A stretch of DNA of 64,000 bases from assembly GCA_048013815.1 (NCBI GenBank), contig CM106585.1:4588001-4652000 (forward strand), written 5' to 3'. The notes beneath the pieces are model-generated. The model searched no databases. It worked only from the letters and a program-made list of their open reading frames with translations, and was not told the origin of the DNA. Positions 44,966 to 56,500 of this stretch are shown one piece after another. This stretch comes from Setoptus koraiensis. Its lineage: Eukaryota; Arthropoda. Made by a program: the position numbers and the translations under genes. Each line of letters opens with the position of its first letter. Within the stretch, counting starts at the first letter, position 1.

Positions 44966-47900
44966 ATGCACAGTCACCACCAGTCGCCCCTGTACCATGG
45001 AACACATGGCACGCAGCATCATCATCACATACCCGGCGGTGGCAATCACGATCATTATCCGCGCCGCAAGCAGCGCCGGTACCGGACCACGTTCAGCAGT
45101 AGCCAACTGGAGGAGCTGGAGCGCGCCTTCACCAAGAGCCACTATCCCGACGTGTTCACCAGGTGAGTTGTTTATTGCAACCTTGTTAGCTTGAGTTACC
45201 CATTGCGAGTTGAGTGCGAGTTGAGCGCGAGTTCATTGTGAGTTGAGCGCCGATTCGGCCGGCCTCGGGCCGGCCCGCCGAGCCGGGTGTCCGCTGCGTA
45301 TCGGCTGTCACCGCGATAATGATGCTGTCAGCGCCATCATTGACTGTCATTATTGACTGTCATGCGCGCATTATCCGCGCATGATGCTCCCCTTAATACC
45401 GCATTACCCGGCGCTGTCCGGCGCTGTCCGGCGCTGTCCGGTGCCCAGTGCCGGACGACAGCCACGACACAGGCAATAGAGGCAACACAGGTAATAGAGA
45501 GACAAACAAGGTTATCATCAAGATGTCAACTTGATCGCGGCCACTTGCAATTAGCTCACGTGTGTCCGGCTCGGACGCCTCTTACCTGTGCCAACTGTGT
45601 AATTTGCGACAGTGTCCGTCTGTGCGTCGTTTGTTTGTCTAAACGCCGCCGCCGCCGCCCGCTCCGGCCGCTAGGTGGTCGATCGGTGCCCGCTAATAGA
45701 GCTGACAGCGCTAATGGCGCGCATAGCGGTGCACAGACAACAAACAAACGACCAGCGAACCGACGAGCCAACGGACCGACGAACCGACGGACCAACAAAC
45801 AAACAAACGCTGCCCAATTAGCTCGCGACACGCCCGCATAATTGTTTGTTTTGTGTCGGTCGGTCAGTGGCTCGATCGGCGGCTCGGTCGGCGGTCGGTC
45901 ATGCGGCCCGAAAATTGACACAATGAGTGGCTGGCACAAGTTGCAAAGTCGTCGGAACTAGCGACGCCGGCCAGCGACCGAGCGAAAGCGAGCAGCGGTT
46001 TCCCGGCTTTTGTCCGGCTCGGCACGACCAACTGTGCCGAGGAGTAACGAAACATGCCGACGAGCGACGAAACGCGCCGATAAGCAACGAAACGTGCCGA
46101 TAAGCAACGAAATGTGCCGATAAGCAACGAAATGTGCCGATAAATGGCCGGCACGCCGAGCCGACTGTCTCAGCGACTCTGCCAACGGGCCCGTCCGACG
46201 GCCGTCGGGCCAGCCGAGCCCGGCTGGCAAGACGCTCCAAGCGGCGATTGTTTCGAGCGTTTCGAGTGTTTCGAGTGTGTTGCGGGTGTTTGAGTGTGTA
46301 TTTGTTTCAATTGTGCGCCCCGCCAGCGGAGCGATTGATTGTATTAGCCGTAATTGTGTGCCGAGTGCCCAAAAGAGCAGCAAACTGTTGGAATGGGCAG
46401 CCGAAATTGCTATCTGTTGTTGTGATCAATTGGCCACACGAACACGATTGCAGGTGAGATAAACAAGATTTGTTGTGCACTATTGGAAATGGCATTTTCA
46501 TTCATTATTGTCCTATGTCAGTCATTGTTGTAAATTGTTTCATGTATTACACAAATGGCGACCGCAAGCTCGCTGCGGTGCCATTTGCGAATGCGTCGCT
46601 TTTGGCGCGCTCTGCCTGATCGCCCGAATCAAACTGTTTCACCATCAAACTGTTTGATTATCAAGCTGTTTTATTATCAAACTGTTTGATTTGTTGTCCG
46701 GTTGGCTTAAACTAATCAGTGATTCACAAGTCATAAATTATAACTGATTTGTTAGAGCGACCGAGCAGCGAAAAGTGGCCGCTCGCTCCTCTGCGACTGG
46801 CCACTTGCGGCGCTCGGTGCGCCCGCGAGCACACCCACAGTGATCGCCCATTAACTATGCGCGTTTGGGCAGCAACGGCAACAACCGCCCCAACAGCAGC
46901 AACAACCTCCCCAACAGCACCAACAACTGCCCTAACAACGGCAACAACCGCGGCAACAACAGCAACAACGACAGCAACAACAAGAGCAATTGAGCTACTT
47001 GCGGCCAACAGCCGGCATTGTCGTGTGCGTGATTGATTGGCCATTCATTAGTGCGCCGGCGCTTGATTAAAAAATTTAATTTGCCTGTGGTCTAATTGCA
47101 CCTGTATGGCGCACACAAAGAAACGGAGCGGATATATAGAAATGATGCACAATTTGAGCAAGCAAGCTCGCCTCGAATTGAGTCTCGAATTGTGCCTGAG
47201 CAGCTTACGAGTAAGCAAATTAGCGCATGCAAATAATGCAAATAGCACACCACTGATACAATTGGCACAGTGATGTAATAGTTGTTATGTAATGTTGTTT
47301 GCATTGTACCGTTGGGCAACAAACAAATTTTATTCCATTATCATGCCATTATTATAGATGTGCGGCCGGTGCAGCCTGCGTGCAACAGGCGCACCGGCAA
47401 CGGCGACACCGGCAACAACGGCAACAACGACAACGACAGCAGCAACAGCAGCAACAACGGCAACAACAACGACAACAGCGACGGCAACAGGTGAGCGTCC
47501 AGTGCCGCTTGTGCGCAATCTAACAAATATCTAATCAAGGCATCTAATGAATGAGCCAGCGCTAATCTAATCTAAATTGGCCAATATGGCCAGATTAGAT
47601 CATGCGCAGATTGGACGCAGGGCCGGGCCTAATCAATTAGCCCTTCAATTAGCCGTGTTTGCTTGTCTTGCGCCGTGCCTCGTTGCGCCTCACCTGTCGT
47701 GCCTGTCGGCCAGTACGGCACTCACTTGTGAATGATTTTATCCTCGTTTTCCTCTCCATTCGGCCAGCCTTTCCCCGTGATTCGGCCAGCTTTTCTCCGC
47801 GATTCGGCCAGCTTTTCTCCATGATTCAACCAGCGGCCACTGCGCTCATGCGGCACTCGCACGGCGCTTGCGCTTCACTCGAGCGCAGTGGCTTGCGCGC

Positions 47901-50900
47901 AAATTGACCAATTGATCTAATCTGCCAATGTCTTCCGGTCAATTACTGGCGTGCGCGTCAACTGGTGGCCAGTGGCGGCCGAGCACGCGCATTCCTGCCG
48001 GCACATGAACCGGCCGCATGCATGTCGAATTGGCGTCTCGACGCTGGCGCAAAGCGCTGCCAAATGCTGCAAAAGCGCTGCCAAATGCTGCAAAAATGCT
48101 GCCAAATTGCCTATCAGATCAACGGAAAACGTTGAATAATCGCCGGCCAGCGCCCATCGCAGTCTGTGCTCGAGTCGGCGCATCAAGTGGCCCGACAACA
48201 ATGGCCCAATTAGGGCCAATCCAATTTGGCGGGCGAGCCGCGACCGATGCGGCCGCGACCACTGCGCCCGCCAGACGCGGCCCGTCCGATGCAGATTGGC
48301 CGCCGCAAGAAGCCGCACACCGCACACTCGAGAGCGCGCTCGCCCGAATGGCACTGCAACAAGTGTCAGATAAACGTCCGATTCTCTCGAAATTCGATCA
48401 ATTTTTGATGCGCCAAAAATGCCGATGAATGAATGCGCAAACCGTCGGGCACCGGCCGACAATCGCCACTTGGTCCACTTTTGAGCGAAAAGCGCTCACT
48501 CGCGCTCCCGATCAATTGGCGCCGGCGCGCATTGTTATCGGCCGGGCCGCTTGTTGTCGGCCGGGCCGCTTGTTGTGCGTCTATTGTCGGCCGGCTGGAA
48601 TCAATCCATTATTGCGTGTATATTGACAATTGTTCGCTTGTGTGCACTTGTTGCGGCTCACCTGTGCCGCCTCGAAACTGAATTGTGCGTGTGTGTTTGT
48701 GCGCATCGCCGTCGCAAAAGAATGCCGTTCCGACCGCCGGACCGCTGCGACAGCCCGACCGCTCCGATGGTTCCGACCGTCCGGCCGCCCGACCGCTCCG
48801 GCCGTTCGGCAGTGCCACCCAACGGTGCCATTCGGAGCCCGTCCGAGCGCGTTCGCACTTCCGCAGGCATTGCAGCGAGCGTTGCGGCGGCGGGTGCGTC
48901 GACCGCGCGAGAGGCGGCTACCCGCAGCGGCCTCTTGCGCGGCAGGCGAGACACAATCGAGCGGAGCGGACTAAATGGCTTGCCCGTAAGTGCGTTAGGC
49001 CAATTACAATGACAGCGAGCGACGGCCGAACCAGTGGAGCGGCGGCCGCCGACTGTCGGCTCAGTCAAGCCGAGATGCGGACCGCAGATAAGCGGGCGCA
49101 ATCCGGCGGCGGCGCCGCCGTCGCGCAAATCTATACTCGACAATCGGACGCTCGGCAGTCGGACGCTCGGCAGTCGGACGCTCGCCGGCCCGCAAGCCGC
49201 ATCCCGCGCAACGGCCAATACACACACAGTATGCAAAAGAGCTGTTGTTATAGTTGTACTATTTGCACACAATTTGTTACACAATAGTGTTGCGCAATTT
49301 GTGAATGAACGACAACAGGTGAATGAACAGCGCTTAGCGCTGCTAACTTAACAGTAGACTAACAGGTTGTGCCGGCGGCCGGCCAATTAGGCGATCGCAA
49401 TTCACAATTGGCGCAGCGTCCATTATTGTTATTATTATCATTATTTCATTCATAATTTACTTAATGGCGCTTGGCGCGGCCCAAAGCGCAGGCCGCCGCC
49501 TCACCTGTTGCATCATGCAACTTGCATGTTGCCGAACTTGTTACAACTTGCTCGTCGGAACACTTTGCGCGAACAGTGCTCACCTGTTGGCACATGGACG
49601 GTGCACCGACTGTGCCACTGGCTCCGGACTGTCGAGTCAATAGTATTGAGTCAATACTATTGACTCGATACTATTGACTAATGTGCTCACTTAATGCAGT
49701 AATGCGCTGTTCAATTTATTGTTGAGCAGCAGCGTCGGTCGCGCTGATTTGATTGGATTTAACCACTTCCGAAATGCGCACTGTTCCGCTGTCTAGTTGC
49801 CGTGACAACCCGATTGGGCCGGTATGCCCGGCCTGCCCGACATGCCCGACGAACGCGACCGGCAATTGACAGTTGCATCGGCTGCGCCAACTGATGGTGC
49901 GGCACAATTTGTGCCCAATTGAGCACAATCAGCAATTATTACGTAACATTATAGCTAAACGATTTTATAATTGGCGACTGGGCCAGATGAACGCGGCCAC
50001 TGAAACTGTGTTGCACAATGAAACATTATGGTTGATGAATTAATTTGAATCGGTGCGCAACATTCATTTAAAGTGCCATTGACAATCGTGAGAGGTCGCA
50101 TGTGCCGATCGGCGGTCTTGCCAGCCAGACAGTGCGCGATTTACAGACGTTTCCACAAGAAACTCTCGGGTGCCGTCTATAAATAGGTATCAATGGTCGG
50201 GGTAGGCGCAAGCGGGCGCAAATAGGCACAAATTTGGTTATTTGTTTGCGGCCGATCGAGCGCTAGCAGCGTCCGCTCGACTCTAGCGGCCTGAGTGGTG
50301 GCTGTTGCGCAACTGCTGCAGACAGGTGATGCATGGTTACGCAAGATGCATGGTTACGCAAGATGCATGGTTACGCAAGATGCATGGTTACGCAAGATGC
50401 ATGGTTAGGCAAGCCAGTGACAGCGTCGCTGTACCCACCCACAGGTAAATTGGTTGTTTGTTTGTTGGTGCGTGGGCACAACAACAAACAACGACAGCGC
50501 AACTAGCGAGCACAACAAGCGCAGTCAGCAGCACAGTGGCCGCTCGTCAGTGCTAATGACCACTGACCACAATACGAGTTGCGTAATAATGCTCATTAAT
50601 CATTGCTCATTCAATGACTGTTAACTGCGCACAACTGCGAGCGTCACACTAACTCAATTCAATTCAATTTGCATCAGGCATCGAGCATCGGCCATTAAGA
50701 AACTTGTTACCTGATACCTGTTACACGATAGCCGCTAATGGCCGGCCATTCACTACAACGCGACCATGATTGAATTACACACACACAGCATCGGCCTTGC
50801 CAAGTGGAGCTAAGCGGGCGCAATTACGCTCGTTGGCAAGACTTTTCCATCAGCTGGCTTCGTTTGGCTTGTTTTTGGGCCGGCTTAGCCAGAGTGGCAA

Positions 50901-53529
50901 TTGCAGTCTCGCCATATCATGTGTATATTATACGTATATTGCATGGCAGCTCGAACAATATATGGCGGCAGCAATATTGTAATATGTAATATATAGCAGC
51001 TATATAGATATGTTAATAGTGTAACAAGTGAACAGGTTGCGCTAAGCGGAAACTAATTATTTACGTAATAAGAGCTCGCTCTTTCATATTTCATTGTTAG
51101 CGCATGCTGGCTGGCACAGTTTTCAGCCGGGTATCAGCCGGGTATCAGCCGGGTATCAGCGCACACGGCAAACTTTTGTGCGAGCGACTTTTGTTCGTTG
51201 CAAAGCTCAATTACATTACCATCATCAACTCATTCAATTTTTGGATATTAATTTAAATTTGACTCTCGGCTCTCGAACTCAATTCTGAGAGAATTCAAAT
51301 TCTTGCTCCTTTTATCTTTTTATCCTTTTTCAATTCAATTTCCACTTTGATTCGACTCTCATTTCCACCGATTCAGTCTGACTCTGATTCGGCGGCTCTC
51401 GGTGTGGCTGCAATTTTCGCAAGTTTGACTTTTGAGCCCAACAAGTGAGCCGCAATTGCCAGTGCTCTCATTCAGCCACTTGTGCGCCCTCATGCGGCCA
51501 CAAGTGGCTGTCAGAGTGCTCACAATTGCCAGCTAACCACAGCTTATGTAACCAGTGCTGTTGTAACTGGCCAGACTGTTTCATTGTGCCCATTCACTCA
51601 TTACACTCACAACATTACATAACACACACACTCAAATGAGCGACTCACAATATTACATAATAATAATAATAATAATATAATGATCGGTACTTTGTGAGTC
51701 AGCTGTGCTGTGCCGGGCAACAGGTGAACAGGTGGCAGCAACTCTTTGTGTGTTGTTACACTTTACTTAGGCCGCCCTATATATAATCTAATTCAAAATG
51801 GCTGTCTGGCTGCCTATAGTGAGTGTGTCCTATAATGGCATCAAAAGAACTGGTTCTTTTCGTGTTCTTTTTGAGTGCTCTCACTTGAGTCGTTCGTCTC
51901 GATTTGTCCGTTTGTCTGTTTATTTGTTTGTTTGTTTGTGTTGTGTTGTGTTGTGTTGTGTTGTACGTCAACTGGCAGTCAATCGTTTTCAATCGAATCA
52001 AATGTGAGCGCACAAAGAGCCGAGATGGATAATTGAAAAATGATCGCAACCATTGATTGCGTAAGCACACACACACTCAATGGTTGCGGTCGTCGTCGTA
52101 TAATTTTCTCGACATTCCATTGGCTGCCTCAATCGAACAGAATTGAATAGAATCGAGCAGCGTCGAACAGCGTCGAGCAGCGTCGAACAGCGTCGAACAG
52201 CGCCGAGCAGCATCGAACAGCAGCAAATGGAATCGGCAAGCTGGGCGAGCTCGAGCCGAGAATGGCGATGATTGCGCAATTGAGTGAGCTCCAATTGCTG
52301 CGCAGCAACAAGTTGCAATTGTTTACGAGTTACTTATGACTTGTTTATGTTGCTCTGTTGTTTGTGTTTATCGTTTGTGTGATCGGTCGGTCGTTCACTC
52401 ATGCCCGCAACAACCGCAGCAACCGCGGCAACAACAGCGACCACAGCGCCAACAACGGCAACAACAACGACAGCAACAACAACAACGGCAACAACAACAG
52501 CGACCAGGCGAAAAGTCACTAGTTAAAGTCACTAAATCAACTGGCTAACTCACTCACCTGGCCACTGACCAATCAAGCGAGAGATGGATTGATGTGGCCA
52601 CTAATCACCGAGTTTCGCACAATGTGCGCTGTACACATATAGGCTCAGCTAATCAATTTACCAAGCGCCACTAAACAAGCGCCAACAAGCGCCGTTGTGG
52701 CCATGCCAAGCGCCGTTGTCTATTCGCCAAATTATAATTAGTTTCTTTTTGTTATCTCGCTCGCTTAACCAACCGGCCATCATCGGCGTCATTAGCTGCC
52801 TGTTAGCTGCCGCTCTGACCGCTGCTTTCTTTTTTCGCCACCACAGCCACCGCAACCACAACAACCACAACAGCCGCAACAACCACAACAGCCACAACAA
52901 CCACAACAACCACCGCAACCACGCTATCTATAGTGTGGCAGTTAATTAAAACACACAAACGCACTCACAGGCTGCGAATCACAGGTAATCTCTCGGGCGA
53001 CACGCTCAGCAGCCGCCCGAGCGAGACAATATAGGGCACGTTGGCAGATGTTGCTGTCGGGCAACCTTCGCCAACAACAACAGCGACAACGACGGCAACA
53101 ACAGCAACAACGACAACAGCGACAACAACGTACCGTTGTCTTCGCAAACAGTCGCAAGCGGTTATAGGCCGCCACTCACCTGTCGCTCGCTGTTGCTCTT
53201 GCTGTTGCCCGAGTGCGCAAAGTTGCGTGCACAGGTAACTCGCCGCTTGTTGCTGTTGTCGTTGCTATTGTCGTTGTTGTTGTTGCTGCTGCTGTCGTTG
53301 CTGCTGTTGTCGATGCTGCTGTTGTCGTTGTTGCTGCCGCTGTTGTTGTTGCAATAATTGCATCACCGTCGCTGCTCTGGTCATCGCACACTCAGCTGGC
53401 CTCATTCGCCACTGTTCTTGTTGCTATTGCGCAATTTCAGGTAGCCGCCGCCGTCTAGACAGTGTATAATCAAGTGTGATCACGCTCATTTAACAAGCGC
53501 ACTATTTTCTCGCTAGCGCAATTGTTGTT

Positions 53530-53581
<52 letters not shown>

Positions 53582-56500
53582 CAAGCCAGTTGGCAAGTTG
53601 CGCAACGCTGTTGCCGACAATGCGCTTGCCGGCGAACGGTTCCAATTGGTTCGAATTGAATTCACCTGCGCAAATTCAATTGTGCCTCAACGTGACACCA
53701 ATACAATCCAAAGAATGTGGCGAGACACAAAGCCAGCTTGTCCGTCTGCGCCCGTCGTTGGGCGTTCGACGTTCGGTCGGCGTTCGTTCGGCCGGTCTTG
53801 TCGGAAGTGCGCGTCTCGGCAGGCAAAGAATTTGCCCGAATTATTCGCCAGCGAGCACAATTGATTCGCCAGCGAGCACAATTGAATTTGCAATTGACTT
53901 GTTGGCCTGCCAAAGTGTGTGCTGTTATCAATATTCGTCGATATTCGTCGATATTCGGCAATATTAATTTTAAATGTTGCCCAACAATGTCAGACAATCT
54001 GACACGATCGCTACTATCCATTGTATTCATTAGTGCACTCATATTGCATTCATGAGTATGCATTTTACATTCGTCAGTATACATTTTATATTCATCAGTT
54101 TACCTGTTGCATTCATCAATTTATATATTACGTATACTATATTAGTATTCATGGATATTCATGAATACTAATATAATATACGTAATATTATCGCGCGACA
54201 TGGCGCACATTTGTTTCTCGCGCCGTATCCATGCATGAATACATCACGGCGGACGTATCCGTTCATGAATATATCGCAATATATCGGATACAGTGCGCAT
54301 TCGGCGCGCCATATTCATGAATTGGCGACCGCAAATTTGTGAATGGCGCTGACCGGAAAGGCGCCTATATGCGCTCGCGTACAGTGATTTGATAAGTATC
54401 ATTGAGCGGATCATTGAATCATCGCCGAGCTCGACGGCGACGGATCTCGGTCGGTGTTGATTGCTGATACGGCTGGCAGCGCAAATCAATCAAATGCGTC
54501 TACGAGTGTCGCAGTGGCTCGTTTTCCATGTCGCTCGCGAGCCGAATCACGCCGAATCACGCCAAATCACGCCAAATCACGCCGGCCCGTCGGAGCTGGA
54601 TTTTTGGAGATTTTTGGATTTACTATTGCCAGCGAATAGCGAGCGAACAGCGATCGCTCCGAGCGGCCGTGGCCTACGAATCACAAGGCGACCACCGAGC
54701 TGATGGTGGCCACTAATTAGCTGATTTTGCAGCAGCAGCGGCAACGGGCCAAAATGTTTCCGGTGCCATACGTGTGTGTCCGCGATACTCTTGCGGTTTT
54801 CGGTTTGCAGTTTGCAGTTTGCGGTTTGCAGTTTGCGGCTTGCGAGAGTGGTCAGTGGCCGAAAAATGTTTCGCGATCGCCATCGATCGGCGGCCACGCC
54901 GATCGTAAACATGAACATGAACATAAACATGGGCACAAATATGGCAGACGACGAGCCACGAAAGTGATTTAATTAGCAAAACAAACAACAGCAACAATCG
55001 AGCGTGGTCGTGATGGCTGATTGGCGATTGTGACGGTGCCATCGAGCGCCACCAGCGGGCGAACCGGCCGCGCCGCGCCGCTTAATGACGGCCACTCAGG
55101 AATTCAATTACCTGAGCTCGCGGAGGCAGCTAAAAGCAGCAGATCCATTAAGATAGATTATCTTGATTGGCCATTGAACGATTGGCAGCTCGATTGGTCG
55201 CTGTTGGCCGGCGCTGCAGGACAACGGTGGCCAATTACACACACATTTGTGCATTTGCTTCGTTTGCGCTGCCCAGCGGCCACCCGACGGCGCCCGTTGC
55301 CGCTCGCACCGTCATGCGTGTACCGTGCTGCCCTTCCGCGGCCCGAGCGTCGGGAGCGTCGGGCATGTCGGGATCGCGGGCAATACGCGATACAGAAGAG
55401 AAAAGAACAGCAACGATGCAAATGGCTCACGCTGATACGTGATCTTGTTCTCGGGCCGCGAACAGACAGTTTGTTGTGTTCGCTCGTGTCGTATGCTGGC
55501 CACAACATGAATGGGTCAGTTTGGGCCGTAAATTGCCGCCTCTTGTCAAGTGCAAACAACTCGAAAAACCAATCAGCGGGCCAATTCATCATTGGCCACT
55601 TCACGTCGCGTCCGCCAGCCACTGCCGTGCACGTGCTGCCGGCTCAGGCGCGCTCAGTTGAGCTCAGGTGAGCTCAGGTGAGCACAGGTGATCTCAGGTG
55701 AGCTCAGGTAGCCGTTTCTTGCTCGCTGTTCGCTTGTTCTGCGCGTTGTTCTTCGGGTTGTTCCTCGGCTGTTGGCTAGCCACAGGTGGCGGACACACGA
55801 GCGCGTTCGCTGGCCTGCGATTCGGGCGTAATTGAGCCGGCAAGCTCGGGCTGCCTCGAATCGGCCTCGAATCAGCTGCGAATCGGCCTCGAATCGGCTT
55901 CGAAACGGCTTCGAAACGGCTTCCAATCGGCTTCCAATTGGCGCAGCTGGACCCCGCGAACGGTGAATATCGCCAGTGGCCTTCGCCGCGAACGGTTCGC
56001 GGCCAGTGGCGATGTTCGACGGCCGCTCCGAAGCCGCTGCCGGCCCGACGAGCCATACAACACACACTCGTGCGCACGAGATCGCTGGCGCCACTAATTC
56101 GGCGACCCGCTCGACACGACGCGACACGACGCGCCGCTGACCGTGCGCCCGAGACGCCAATGACGCCAACTATGCGCCCGGTAGCCGGTGAGCGGCCGGC
56201 CGCCGTCGGTTCGCACTGGGGCGCGTCTAATTACGCTGGCGCCCAATTCGAACACACGAACCACTCTGCCCGAATCACCTGTGCGCAGCGCCCTCATGTT
56301 TGCATCACATCGCGTCGCACCGCGTTGCACCGTGTTGCACCGCGTTGCATCGCGGTATATCGCATCATATCGCGTTATATTGCATATTACATATACGCCG
56401 AATTCGGGGCCGACTGGCCGGGCACGCAACAGCGATATCGGCTCTCTCGCACCAATTCGAAGCCAGCCATCACATGATGGCGATCAGGTGACGAGCTACA

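Noticed and set aside
48658-49287. Two overlapping open frames of about 200 codons on opposite strands
   Set aside because: The local DNA is GC rich with few stop codons, so long frames arise on both strands. Neither has a domain, splice support or protein-like complexity, and both lie inside the homeobox intron.
53640-53665. tRNA-like GGTTCGAAT word
   Set aside because: No acceptor stem, D-arm or anticodon arm could be folded around it. No tRNA was found anywhere in the window.
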